A stretch of 64,000 nt of DNA from Pseudomonas congelans (GCF_900103225.1 NZ_FNJH01000005.1:189671-253670); one strand, 5' to 3'; positions 7,912-16,226 are shown, counted from the stretch's first letter. Notes: generated from the sequence alone by a model not told the origin. Translations and numbers: made by a program.

Positions 7912-9201
7912 TCAGACTTTGATCACGTTGAGCGTCACCTTGAATCGGCAACCATGAGGCTCCATAGGGGTGAGATCGACGCTCCATCCCTGGTTGGTAC
8001 AGATGCGCTGCACCAGTGAAAGCCCGAGGCCCAGCCCCTCTCCGCGCTGCTCGTTGCCACGCACGAAAGGCTCGAACATCGCCTCGCGTTTCTCTTCGGG
8101 AATGCCCACGCCACTGTCCTCCACGGTGAAGCTTTCTGCGTGCAGGGTCAGCGCAATGAATCCGTGATCGGTGTAGTGCAGCGCGTTGCGCAGCAAGTTG
8201 CCCATCACGGCATGCAGGAAGGTTGCGTTGTAACGAATATCGGACAGCTGGTCATCGGCAGGTGGCGTGTAGGTCAATTGCAGCCCCTTGCTCTCTATCG
8301 GGTCACGCCACTGGGAGATCAACTGCTCGGCCACCCCGACCAGCGTGGCCTTGGGCGTCATGGCCGGATCTTCGCGCTGGGTGCGAGCGAGCATCAGGAA
8401 GGTTTGCACCAGATCGCGCATTTCTTCGCAGGCACGGCCGATACGCTCGACCTGACGACGGCCTCGCAAATCGAGCGCAGGGTTTTCCAGCAACAGCTCA
8501 CAAGAGCTGGCCAGCACCATCAACGGCGTACGCAGTTCATGGCTCACGTCGCTGGTGAACATACGCTCACGAATCAGCGCCTGCCTCAAACGTCCCAAAG
8601 TTGCATCGAAGGCCACCGCCAACTCGCCGACTTCGTCAGCGGCATAGTCAGGCGCCAGTGGCGGTGCCAGTCCAAGCAACTGGTCACGGTGGCGAACCTG
8701 CCGGGCCAGACGCACAACAGGCGCCATGACCCGTCGCGCCAGCACCCACCCCAGAAACACCGCCAGCGCCAATGCCAGAACGAAACCGACCAACACGACG
8801 GCAAACAGCACCCGCTCACGCTCTTCAAAATCGCTCTGATCCTGCAACAGCGCGTAATGCCGGCCATCCACTACCTCAATCATGGCGTGGTATGACAACG
8901 GCCCACGGAACACCTCGTGGAAGCCCGGCTCGAGATGACGAATGTCCTTGGGCAGATCGAAGTCGCCCGGACCATTGCTGAAATAGAACAACTGGTCGGG
9001 CTTGGGCCGGTGGCTCCAGTCGCTGACACTGTCCATCAGCATCAGACGGTTGAGGTCACCACCGAGGCCGGCGGAAATCAGCTTTTCTTCGACCAGGTGG
9101 ACGGTGGAGATGATTCCGATGGCGAACGACCCGGCGACCAGTGCACTCATCAATGCAAAGGCAATGATGATCCGTTGGGCAAGACTCTGTTTAAACTCCA
9201 T
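7912..9201 (-). CDS. colS: Sensor histidine kinase ColS
   Basis: A 429-residue membrane kinase: helix 1 at about residues 11-33, a periplasmic loop of roughly 100 residues, helix 2, a HAMP segment (RRVMAPVVRLARQVR), the HisKA box SHELRTPL with phospho-acceptor H221, and an ATPase domain with DSGVGIPEE and GEGLGLGLSL. H35 and E38 just outside helix 1 match residues I recall as metal-sensing in ColS, which responds to excess Fe(III)/Zn. ATG 9201 overlaps the end of colR by 11 bases, so the two are one transcript. Gene order with inaA and the methyltransferase is that of the Pseudomonas ColRS locus. Confidence 0.9.
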   Translation of the reverse strand: MEFKQSLAQRIIIAFALMSALVAGSFAIGIISTVHLVEEKLISAGLGGDLNRLMLMDSVSDWSHRPKPDQLFYFSNGPGDFDLPKDIRHLEPGFHEVFRGPLSYHAMIEVVDGRHYALLQDQSDFEERERVLFAVVLVGFVLALALAVFLGWVLARRVMAPVVRLARQVRHRDQLLGLAPPLAPDYAADEVGELAVAFDATLGRLRQALIRERMFTSDVSHELRTPLMVLASSCELLLENPALDLRGRRQVERIGRACEEMRDLVQTFLMLARTQREDPAMTPKATLVGVAEQLISQWRDPIESKGLQLTYTPPADDQLSDIRYNATFLHAVMGNLLRNALHYTDHGFIALTLHAESFTVEDSGVGIPEEKREAMFEPFVRGNEQRGEGLGLGLSLVQRICTNQGWSVDLTPMEPHGCRFKVTLNVIKV

Positions 9202-9874
9202 CCCGGCCCTCGGCCAAGCGATAGCCCACGCCATGCACGGTCTGCAACAGCGGTTTGCCAAACGGTTTATCGATCACCTGACGCAACTGGTGCACATGGC
9301 TGCGCAGGCTGTCGCTGTCCGGGCAGTCATCGCCCCATAGCGCTTCTTCCAGAATCTCGCGACGCAATACGTGCGGGCTTTTCTGCATCAGTACGGCAAG
9401 CAGTTTGAGGCCGACCGGGTTGAGCTTGAGCATGCGCCCCTCACGCGTGACCTCGAGGGTGTCGAGGTCATAGACCAGATCGGCCACCTGCAAGGTACGC
9501 CGACCGCCGCCTTGGGCACGGCGCAATACCGCTTCGATCCGCGCGGCCAGTTCGGACAGGGCAAACGGCTTGAGCAGGTAGTCGTCAGCACCGGAGCGGA
9601 AACCCTGCAGACGGTCGTCCAGTTGATCACGGGCGGTCAGCATGATGACCGGCGTGTCGCGCCGGGCATCTTCGCGCAGGCGTTTGCACAAGGTGTAGCC
9701 ATCGATGCCGGGCAGCATGATGTCGAGAACGATCAGGTCGTAGTGCTCGGTGGCTGCCAGATGCAGTCCTGAGAGGCCATCCTGGGCGCAATCGACGGTA
9801 TAGCCTTTCATGCCCAGGTAATCGGCCATGTTCGCCAGGATGTCGCGGTTGTCTTCAACCAGAAGAATTCGCAT
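9191..9874 (-). CDS. colR: Response regulator ColR (OmpR family)
   Basis: A 227-residue OmpR/PhoB-type regulator. The receiver domain (1-120) has the acidic pair E7-D8, phospho-acceptor D51 in VLDIMLPG, and Lys in YLLKPFALSELAAR. The C-terminal winged helix (about 130-222) ends in the recognition region SDSLRSHVHQLRQVID. ColR controls genes for membrane integrity and metal tolerance, with polymyxin and phenol phenotypes in other pseudomonads. It precedes and overlaps colS. The divergent PAP2 gene lies 177 bases away, and the shared gap holds a ColR box at 9949. Confidence 0.92.
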   Translation of the reverse strand: MRILLVEDNRDILANMADYLGMKGYTVDCAQDGLSGLHLAATEHYDLIVLDIMLPGIDGYTLCKRLREDARRDTPVIMLTARDQLDDRLQGFRSGADDYLLKPFALSELAARIEAVLRRAQGGGRRTLQVADLVYDLDTLEVTREGRMLKLNPVGLKLLAVLMQKSPHVLRREILEEALWGDDCPDSDSLRSHVHQLRQVIDKPFGKPLLQTVHGVGYRLAEGRDGV

Positions 9875-9948
9875 AAAGCGCTCTCATATGCAGTTTGGGC
9901 TGGCGCAGCTTAAGACGAAGTGGGCGTGAGGGCCAGCGCCGAAATGGC

Positions 9949-9964
9949 ATGACGATTTTTTCAC
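9949..9964 (+). promoter_or_regulatory. Candidate ColR binding site upstream of the PAP2 gene
   Basis: The 16-mer ATGACGATTTTTTCAC matches the recalled ColR consensus YYNASNNYTTTTTCAC at all fixed positions but the first. It sits in the colR-PAP2 divergent gap, 88 bases before the PAP2 start, in the same orientation as that gene. Confidence 0.6.
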
Positions 9965-10051
9965 CTATGATTCATAAGGCTCATGACACACTTTGAGACG
10001 AACCGTCGCACACAATAATCGCGGCATGCCCTTCAAAGACCTGGATTCGAT

Positions 10052-10792
10052 ATGTCGAAAACCGTCGCCCCACCCTACTCCCGTTCGATCAACCCGTGGA
10101 TTTACCTGGGTATCCCTGTCGCCGTGGCACTGATCCTCATGCTGCTTGAACTGACCTCCCTGGACATGGACATCGCCAAACTGGCCTTCGACCCCGTCAG
10201 TGGACAGTTCATCGGCAGGCACAGTTATTTTCTCGAAGACGTTCTCCATGACCGCGCCAAACAGCTGGTCATGGTGTTCGGCGCGCTGGCCATGATCGGC
10301 TTTGCGGCGTCCTTCAAGGTAGAGCGCCTGATCCCGTGGCGCCGAGAGCTGGGTTGCCTGGTGCTGTCCATGGCGCTTTCAACCGCCTTCGTTACCCCGG
10401 TGAAAGTGGTGACGTCAGTGCAGTGCCCCTGGAGCCTGAAAGAATTCGGTGGGCAGGAAACCTACAGCGAACTGTTGAGCCCACGCCCTGCGACCGATAA
10501 ACCGGGACGCTGCTGGCCGGGCGGCCACGCGGCGACCGGCTTTACCCTGTTCGCACTGTTCTTCGCTTTTCGCGACCGTCGTCCACGGATGGCGAAAATA
10601 GGGCTGGCTCTGGCGTTCGGTCTTGGAACGGTTTTCTCTATTGGGCGAATGCTGCAAGGTGCGCACTTCTTTTCCCATAACATCTGGACCGCAGTGTTCT
10701 GCTGGCTGATCTGTCTAGGGGTTTATTACTTCGTACTTTACCGACCCGAACCCAAGGGTCTCGCGAACAGCAAAGTACAACCGACGCATTGA
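10052..10792 (+). CDS. PAP2-family membrane phosphatase, possibly acting on lipid A or undecaprenyl phosphate
   Basis: A 246-residue integral membrane protein with about six helices and type-2 phosphatidic acid phosphatase motifs: P156-G-G-H159 (the PSGH site) and R199-x5-H205 in GRMLQGAHFFSHN. The Asp that normally ends the third motif is His209. Family members dephosphorylate lipid phosphates or, like LpxT, transfer phosphate to lipid A. Divergence from colR and the ColR box suggest a ColR-controlled envelope-remodelling enzyme; in other pseudomonads a PAP2 gene beside colRS is a ColR target. It ends at a terminator shared with groEL. Confidence 0.82.
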   Translation: MSKTVAPPYSRSINPWIYLGIPVAVALILMLLELTSLDMDIAKLAFDPVSGQFIGRHSYFLEDVLHDRAKQLVMVFGALAMIGFAASFKVERLIPWRRELGCLVLSMALSTAFVTPVKVVTSVQCPWSLKEFGGQETYSELLSPRPATDKPGRCWPGGHAATGFTLFALFFAFRDRRPRMAKIGLALAFGLGTVFSIGRMLQGAHFFSHNIWTAVFCWLICLGVYYFVLYRPEPKGLANSKVQPTH

Positions 10793-10811
10793 TTGATCCG
10801 ACACAGAAAGA

Positions 10812-10849
10812 CCATAAAAAAACCCCGCACAAGGCGGGGTTTTTTATGG
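10812..10849. terminator. Bidirectional terminator between the PAP2 gene and groEL
   Basis: A near-perfect palindrome with core AACCCCGC / GCGGGGTT is flanked by an A-run on the left and a T-run on the right. It can end transcription of both converging genes. Confidence 0.92.
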
Positions 10850-10874
10850 GTGTAACCTTGGGGGTAAAGCTGGC

Positions 10875-12518
10875 TTACATCATGCCGCCCATACCACCCA
10901 TGCCGCCCATGTCCGGCATGCCGCCGCCTGCTGGCTTGTCTTCAGGCACGTCAGCGATCATCGCTTCGGTGGTGATCATCAAGCTGGCGATGGAGGACGC
11001 CGCCTGCAGAGCAGAGCGAGTCACTTTGGCCGGGTCAAGGATACCCATTTCGATCATGTCGCCGTATTCGCCGGAAGCAGCGTTGTAACCGTAGTTACCC
11101 GAACCCTGCTTGACCTTGTCGACAACAACGCTTGGCTCGTCACCGGAGTTGGCAACGATCTGGCGCAGAGGCGCTTCGACTGCACGACGCAGCAGAGCGA
11201 TACCGACGTCCTGATCAGCGTTGTCGCCTTTCAGACCTTCGATAGCCTGCAGGGAGCGAACCAGTGCCACGCCACCGCCAGGTACCACGCCTTCTTCAAC
11301 GGCTGCGCGGGTTGCGTGCAGGGCGTCTTCAACGCGGGCTTTCTTCTCTTTCATCTCGACTTCGGAACCGGCACCGACCTTGATCACTGCAACGCCGCCT
11401 GACAGCTTGGCCAGACGCTCTTGCAGTTTTTCCTTGTCGTAGTCCGAGCTGGTGTCGCCGATTTGCTGACGGATCTGGGAGATACGCGAGTCGATATCGG
11501 TTTTCACGCCAGCACCATCGATGATGGTGGTGTTTTCCTTGTTCAGGATGACGCGCTTGGCATTACCCAGGTGTTCCAGGGTAGTGGTTTCCAGGCTCAG
11601 GCCGATCTCTTCGGAGATAACGGTACCGCCAGTCAGAACAGCGATGTCCTGCAGCATGGCCTTGCGACGATCGCCGAAACCTGGAGCCTTGACGGCTGCA
11701 ACTTTCACGATACCGCGCATGTTGTTGACCACCAGAGTCGCCAGCGCTTCGCCTTCAACGTCTTCGGCAACGATCAGCAGAGGACGGCCAGCCTTGGCGA
11801 CTGCTTCCAGAACCGGCAGCATTTCGCGAATGTTGGAGATCTTCTTGTCGACCAGCAACAGCAGCGGGCTGTCCAGTTCGGCAACCATGGTGTCCGGCTT
11901 GTTGATGAAGTACGGAGACAGGTAACCACGGTCAAACTGCATGCCTTCTACAACAGACAGCTCGTTTTCCAGGCCCGAACCTTCTTCAACGGTGATGACG
12001 CCGTCTTTGGTCACTTTTTCCATGGCTTCGGCAATGATGTCGCCGATGGAGTGATCAGAGTTGGCCGAGATGGTGCCGACCTGGGCAATTGCCTTGGTGT
12101 CGGTGCATGGCTTGGACAGCTTTTTCAGCTCGGCAACAATGGCGATGGTCGCCTTGTCGATGCCGCGCTTGAGGTCCATCGGGTTCATGCCGGCAGCGAC
12201 AGCCTTCAGGCCTTCGTTGACGATGGCCTGAGCCAGAACGGTAGCGGTAGTGGTACCGTCGCCTGCATCATCGTTGGCACGGGAGGCAACGTCTTTGACC
12301 AGCTGCGCGCCCATGTTTTCGAAACGGTCTTTAAGCTCGATTTCCTTGGCAACCGAAACACCGTCTTTGGTGATCAGCGGAGCGCCAAAGCTTTTCTCGA
12401 TGATAACGTTGCGGCCTTTAGGGCCCAGGGTCGCTTTAACTGCGTCAGCCAGGACGTTTACACCGGCGAGCATTTTTTTGCGGCCAGAATCGCCGAATTT
12501 AACTTCTTTAGCAGCCAT
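10875..12518 (-). CDS. groEL: Chaperonin GroEL
   Basis: A 547-residue Hsp60 chaperonin. It starts AAKEVKFGDSGRKKML and has the ATP site segment TLGPKGRNV and DGTTTATVLAQA at the usual places. It ends in the flexible Gly-Met repeat tail (GGMGGMGGMM). It forms the double ring that folds cytosolic proteins with GroES. I start it at ATG 12518, as in other pseudomonads; an ATG two codons upstream at 12524 is in frame. It follows groES by 49 bases in a classic groESL operon with a heat-shock promoter at about 13.0 kb. Confidence 0.99.
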   Translation of the reverse strand: MAAKEVKFGDSGRKKMLAGVNVLADAVKATLGPKGRNVIIEKSFGAPLITKDGVSVAKEIELKDRFENMGAQLVKDVASRANDDAGDGTTTATVLAQAIVNEGLKAVAAGMNPMDLKRGIDKATIAIVAELKKLSKPCTDTKAIAQVGTISANSDHSIGDIIAEAMEKVTKDGVITVEEGSGLENELSVVEGMQFDRGYLSPYFINKPDTMVAELDSPLLLLVDKKISNIREMLPVLEAVAKAGRPLLIVAEDVEGEALATLVVNNMRGIVKVAAVKAPGFGDRRKAMLQDIAVLTGGTVISEEIGLSLETTTLEHLGNAKRVILNKENTTIIDGAGVKTDIDSRISQIRQQIGDTSSDYDKEKLQERLAKLSGGVAVIKVGAGSEVEMKEKKARVEDALHATRAAVEEGVVPGGGVALVRSLQAIEGLKGDNADQDVGIALLRRAVEAPLRQIVANSGDEPSVVVDKVKQGSGNYGYNAASGEYGDMIEMGILDPAKVTRSALQAASSIASLMITTEAMIADVPEDKPAGGGMPDMGGMGGMGGMM

Positions 12519-12567
12519 GATCATTATTCCTTGAATACTTAGTAGTAACGGAAGTCAGCGGGAGCAC

Positions 12568-12861
12568 TCAGCCTTCGACGACAGCAAGAATCTCGTTCTC
12601 GCTCATCACCAGCAGGTCTTCGCCGTCTACTTTCACTGTGTTGCTGCCGGAATAAGGGCCGAACACAACCTTGTCACCCACTTTCACAGCCAGCGCACGT
12701 ACTTCGCCGTTGTCCAGCACGCGGCCGGTACCCACAGCAACGATCTCGCCGCGGTTAGGCTTTTCAGCAGCCGAACCTGGCAGAACGATACCGCCGGCAG
12801 TTTTCGTTTCTTCTTCACTGCGACGGATTACGACGCGGTCATGCAGAGGACGAAGCTTCAT
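12568..12861 (-). CDS. groES: Co-chaperonin GroES
   Basis: A 97-residue Hsp10. It begins MKLRPLHDRVVIRR and carries the mobile loop EEETKTAGGIVLPGSA (residues 16-31) that docks on GroEL, and ends DLLVMSENEILAVVEG. It caps the GroEL ring during folding. ATG 12861 has GGAGA upstream and gives the family length. It is the first gene of the groES-groEL operon; its leader holds a hairpin and a sigma-32-type promoter. Confidence 0.99.
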   Translation of the reverse strand: MKLRPLHDRVVIRRSEEETKTAGGIVLPGSAAEKPNRGEIVAVGTGRVLDNGEVRALAVKVGDKVVFGPYSGSNTVKVDGEDLLVMSENEILAVVEG

Positions 12862-12965
12862 TGTCGATCTCCTGATTATGTTTGTTTGATCGTCCGGTGA
12901 GTGCACCGGCCGGTTTAAATCCGGACTTGCCGGTTACGGTTCGACGCGCGAACCGCAGAATACGG

Positions 12966-12983
12966 TCTGGCCTTCAGGCCAGA
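12966..12983 (-). other. Hairpin in the groES leader
   Basis: An 8-bp inverted repeat, TCTGGCCT / AGGCCAGA, with a 2-base spacer lies about 105 bases before the groES start, inside the predicted 5' untranslated region. It lacks a T-run, so it is not a terminator; it may be a regulatory or stabilising stem. Its function is unknown. Confidence 0.45.
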
Positions 12984-13000
12984 AACCTTGCGGTGACCCA

Positions 13001-13029
13001 TACATAAGGGCGAGCAAAGTGATTACAAG
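13001..13029 (-). promoter_or_regulatory. Sigma-32 (heat-shock) type promoter for groESL
   Basis: On the minus strand CTTGTAA (13029-13023) is followed after 12 bases by CCCTTATGTA (13010-13001). This is close to the RpoH pattern CTTGAAA-N13-15-CCCCATnTA. It is the best promoter candidate in the groES leader. Confidence 0.65.
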
Positions 13030-13076
13030 TCTTGGGTAGAAATTTTTTACAACCGAACCGGCTGGTCAAAACGAAC

Positions 13077-13096
13077 GCGGCACCCTGAGGTGCCGC
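13077..13096 (-). terminator. Hairpin terminator after fxsA
   Basis: The 8-bp stem GCGGCACC / GGTGCCGC with a 4-base loop lies 22 bases past the fxsA stop. On the minus strand it is followed by GTTCGTTTTG, a modest T-rich tail. It probably insulates groESL from fxsA. Confidence 0.7.
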
Positions 13097-13117
13097 GCTG
13101 CCGGGGGGTATGGAAGA

Positions 13118-13612
13118 TTACTTGTCGCGATGCTCGAACTCGCCTTCGATGACGTCGGGCTCGCGGGTAGGCTGGTGAATCGCAGTCGGACGATGGCTGG
13201 ACGCGCCCGGATTGGCAGGTGTCTGCAAGTCATCGGCGAAGGCTCGCTGACGCATGGCCTGATCTTCGGCGCGCTGGCGGACCTTGTTGATCAGCAGACG
13301 ACGGGTGATCGGCAACAGGCAGATCACACCCAGAATGTCGCTGATGAAACCGGGCAACAGCAGCAGACCGCCGCCCACGGCAACCATCAGGCCTTCAAGC
13401 ATTTCCTGGGCAGGCAGCTCGCCACGTGCCAGGCTTTCGCGCGCACGCAGCGCCGTTGCAAAACCGGCCACGCGCATGACGAACAAGCCGAGCATCGACG
13501 TTGCGACGACCAGCAGAATGGTCCACAGAAAGCCGATGGACATCCCGACACGAACCAGCAGAAACAGCTCAAGTACCGGGAATAATAGAAACAGCAGCAA
13601 AAAAACACGCAT
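13118..13612 (-). CDS. fxsA: FxsA family membrane protein
   Basis: A 164-residue inner-membrane protein: hydrophobic helices at about residues 2-20 and 25-45, another at 75-95 (GGGLLLLPGFISDILGVI, the FxsA hallmark), then a polar Arg/Pro-rich tail of about 60 residues. In E. coli FxsA overexpression relieves phage T7 exclusion by the F plasmid; the normal role is unknown. It lies just upstream of groESL on the same strand, as in other pseudomonads. ATG 13612 is used; a TTG one codon earlier sits at a better distance from GAGGAA and could be the real start. Confidence 0.88.
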   Translation of the reverse strand: MRVFLLLFLLFPVLELFLLVRVGMSIGFLWTILLVVATSMLGLFVMRVAGFATALRARESLARGELPAQEMLEGLMVAVGGGLLLLPGFISDILGVICLLPITRRLLINKVRQRAEDQAMRQRAFADDLQTPANPGASSHRPTAIHQPTREPDVIEGEFEHRDK

Positions 13613-13890
13613 CAAATGAGTTCCTCAAGGGAAGAATGCCTTCCGAGTAGACCGTATGTGATGTCAGAAGGTCGTTAATTCAAGCTCCCTGCATCTGGCT
13701 TGCCGCTAAATTATGCGCACAAGTGAGCTGAACCAGGCCTTCACAAACGTGTATCGGTGTATTTCAGGGCTAGGCAGCAGACCCGAGACGAACGCGCAAA
13801 AACAGCCTATAACGTGCTCTGGCTATGGCATAAGCACTCGCAACCCGCCAGTGATGCCATGGAAACGATCAACCGTGATTGGGCACGCAT

Positions 13891-14649
13891 ATGGAATTGA
13901 AAAACAAGCTGATAATCATCACCGGCGGCTGCCAGGGGCTGGGCAGAGCCATGGCCGAATACCTGGCCGGCAAAGGCGCCAATCTGGCGCTGCTGGACCT
14001 GAATCAGGAAAAACTCGATCAGGCGGTCGCCGCCTGTGAGGCACTCGGAGTCAAGGCTCGCGCCTATCTGTGCAATGTTGCCAATGAAGAGCAGGTCGTC
14101 GACACGGTCAGCAAGGTCGCCGGGGATTTCGGCGACATTCATGGTCTGGTCAACAACGCCGGTATTCTGCGTGACGGCCTGCTGGTCAAGGTCAAGGATG
14201 GCGAGATGACCAAACTGAGCCTTGCCCAATGGCAGGCGGTGATCGACGTCAACCTGACCGGCGTATTTCTCTGCACACGCGAAGTGGCGGCGAAAATGAT
14301 CGAGCAGAAGAGTCAGGGCGCGATCATCAATATCTCTTCGATTTCACGTGCGGGCAATATCGGACAGACCAACTACTCGGCAGCCAAGGCCGGCGTGGCG
14401 GCTGCGACGGTTACCTGGGCAAGGGAACTGGCCCGCTACGGTATCCGGGTGGCAGGTGTGGCACCGGGGTTCATCGAGACCGAAATGACCGGCAGCATGC
14501 GCCCCGAAGCCCTCGAGAAGATGACCTCGGCAATCCCGCTCAAGCGCATGGGCAGGCCGGACGAGATTGCACACTCGGTGGCTTATATTCTGGAAAACGA
14601 TTATTACAGCGGACGCATCCTAGAGCTGGATGGCGCGATGCGCATCTAG
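13891..14649 (+). CDS. Short-chain dehydrogenase/reductase (FabG-like)
   Basis: A 252-residue classical SDR. The NAD(P) motif is TGGCQGLG (residues 11-18), then LLDLN after strand 2 and NNAG near 89. The catalytic set is Ser in NISSISRAG with Tyr and Lys in NYSAAKAGV. The sequence resembles 3-oxoacyl-ACP reductases, but it is not in a fatty-acid cluster, so the substrate is open. ATG 13891 is preferred; a TTG at 13879 would add four residues. The ribosome site is weak. It is a single gene ending at a strong hairpin shared with the convergent DUF481 gene. Confidence 0.88.
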   Translation: MELKNKLIIITGGCQGLGRAMAEYLAGKGANLALLDLNQEKLDQAVAACEALGVKARAYLCNVANEEQVVDTVSKVAGDFGDIHGLVNNAGILRDGLLVKVKDGEMTKLSLAQWQAVIDVNLTGVFLCTREVAAKMIEQKSQGAIINISSISRAGNIGQTNYSAAKAGVAAATVTWARELARYGIRVAGVAPGFIETEMTGSMRPEALEKMTSAIPLKRMGRPDEIAHSVAYILENDYYSGRILELDGAMRI

Positions 14650-14665
14650 CAGGCCCGAAAAAGCA

Positions 14666-14696
14666 GCGGGCGACGCACGCGATGTGCGTCGCCCGC
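14666..14696. terminator. Shared hairpin terminator between SDR and DUF481 genes
   Basis: A perfect 13-bp stem, GCGGGCGACGCAC / GTGCGTCGCCCGC, with a 5-base loop lies between convergent genes. The minus-strand side continues TGCTTTTT, so it suits the DUF481 gene best. Confidence 0.85.
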
Positions 14697-14703
14697 CCTT
14701 GGC

Positions 14704-15711
14704 TTACCAGCTTACGCCGAAGCCAGCGGTGTAGCGCGTCTTGTCGACATCGCCATTGCTCGAACCACTGATGACGTTCTTCTCGGCTTTCAGGTTAAGC
14801 GACGCCCAGTCGGTCACCTTGTAGCGCAGCCCTGCTTCGACATCCAGCGAGTAGTCGGCGACGGAGCTAAGCGGCTTGCCCAGCTCGCCGTTGGTAAAGA
14901 ATTCGACCTTCTTGCCAATCAGATAGCGATTGTAATCCCAGGTGCCAGCAACGGAATAGAAGTTTTCCTTCTCGTCGTTGGAGAACTCGAAATCTGTACG
15001 GTTAAGCAGCGCACCGACCTTGAATGCACCCAGTTCGTCATCCCACAGCTGGTAACCTGGACCGGTACCGACTACGCGCTGACGAGACAGATCCTCGACC
15101 TTGTCGCGTTTGTAGCTGACGCGACCGTCCCAGAAGAATTTCTCGGTCAGGAAGCGGTCCAGCGAGTACTCGGCGCTCCAGTTGTCAGTGCCGACCACGT
15201 CGTCGGTTGTCTCGCGGTTGTAATCGCCCTTGGCGTTGTGACGCCAGTCGCCATGACGAGCCGAGGTCTTGAAGGCGACGTTGTAATCATTGGTATCGTT
15301 TTCTGCCTGCTGGAAGTCCAGCGCCGCATCGATGTTGCCTTTCCAGACAAGATCCGTGATAACCGGCTTGGGCTTGATAATCTGATGGATGCTTGCCAGA
15401 TCGACGGTCTTGGGTGCATCGCCATTGGCCAGCACAACTTTGCCATCATCCGCTGCCTGCAGCGAATTGGAGACTTCGCCGCCATGCTCATCCTGCTTGA
15501 CCAGCAACGGCTGATCGCTTTTCAGGGTCTTGACCTGTTTCCAGTCCAGCGCGATGGCGCCACCGTATTCGGTTTGCAGCAGCAACTTGCCGCCGTCGAA
15601 TACCTTGATTGTGCCGGTCAGGCGGTCGCCATTCTTCAACCAGACGGTATCGGCAAGCAATGGAGTGGAAACAGCGGAGATTGCAAGGCACAACAGGGTT
15701 CTGGACAACAT
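14704..15711 (-). CDS. DUF481 family outer-membrane beta-barrel protein
   Basis: A 335-residue exported protein with a Sec signal (about 1-20, cutting near LLADTVW). A small domain follows, DTVWLKNGDRLTGTIKVFDG, as often seen before DUF481. From about residue 125 the sequence alternates as amphipathic strands and ends in an aromatic residue (GFGVSW), the usual outer-membrane barrel signature. E. coli YdiY is the best-known relative; the function is unknown, with salt or acid induction reported in some species. It is monocistronic, and its terminator is shared with the SDR gene. Confidence 0.85.
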   Translation of the reverse strand: MLSRTLLCLAISAVSTPLLADTVWLKNGDRLTGTIKVFDGGKLLLQTEYGGAIALDWKQVKTLKSDQPLLVKQDEHGGEVSNSLQAADDGKVVLANGDAPKTVDLASIHQIIKPKPVITDLVWKGNIDAALDFQQAENDTNDYNVAFKTSARHGDWRHNAKGDYNRETTDDVVGTDNWSAEYSLDRFLTEKFFWDGRVSYKRDKVEDLSRQRVVGTGPGYQLWDDELGAFKVGALLNRTDFEFSNDEKENFYSVAGTWDYNRYLIGKKVEFFTNGELGKPLSSVADYSLDVEAGLRYKVTDWASLNLKAEKNVISGSSNGDVDKTRYTAGFGVSW

Positions 15712-15781
15712 AAGCGATAACTAGGCTCTGTAAGGCGGGAATCGGGCATTTTCCTGCGGGGAGGTGTCGGGGCTATCCATG

Positions 15782-15801
15782 TACCACCAAGCACGGTGGT
15801 A
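15782..15801. other. Short inverted repeat upstream of DUF481 gene and atl
   Basis: TACCACC / GGTGGTA with a 6-base spacer lies in the 158-base divergent gap between the DUF481 gene and the alkyltransferase-like gene. It could be an operator or a leader hairpin. No regulator is assigned. Confidence 0.35.
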
Positions 15802-15869
15802 ACTGACAGCCCGAATAAACCAAAGTTCAGTGAACGACAATCAATATCGTTTTTATACAGGATTATCGC

Positions 15870-16226
15870 GTGGCAGACCCGGACTTAACATTACTTTACC
15901 CGGCGGGACAATCGCCGAACGAGGCGCGACGCACTGCCCTCTACCTGACAATGGCGCAGATCCCGGAAGGCAAAGTGGTCGCCTACGGACAACTCGCCGA
16001 ACTGGCAGGCCTGGGTCGCGCCGCACGCTGGGTGGGGCGTACGTTGAGCCAGTTGCCGGAAGGCTCTTCCCTGCCCTGGCACCGGGTTTTGGGCGCCGGT
16101 GGTCGGCTCAGTCTGCCGGCCGGCAGCGTTTCCGGTGACGAACAACGGGCACGTTTACGCGCCGAGGGCGTTACCATTATGAATAATCGGGTTGATATGC
16201 AGCGCCATGGCTGGCGTCCCCTATAG
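15870..16226 (+). CDS. Alkyltransferase-like protein (ATL, MGMT family without the acceptor Cys)
   Basis: A 118-residue protein matching only the DNA-binding domain of O6-methylguanine-DNA methyltransferase. The acceptor motif PCHRV reads P-W70-H-R-V, so it cannot take the alkyl group. Such ATL proteins (E. coli YbaZ/Atl1 type) bind O6-alkylguanine, flip it out and flag it for nucleotide excision repair. The Arg finger region is present as GRAARWVGR. The start is GTG with AGGA 7 nt before it. It precedes ampG by 54 bases on the same strand, with no evident functional link. Confidence 0.9.
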   Translation: MADPDLTLLYPAGQSPNEARRTALYLTMAQIPEGKVVAYGQLAELAGLGRAARWVGRTLSQLPEGSSLPWHRVLGAGGRLSLPAGSVSGDEQRARLRAEGVTIMNNRVDMQRHGWRPL

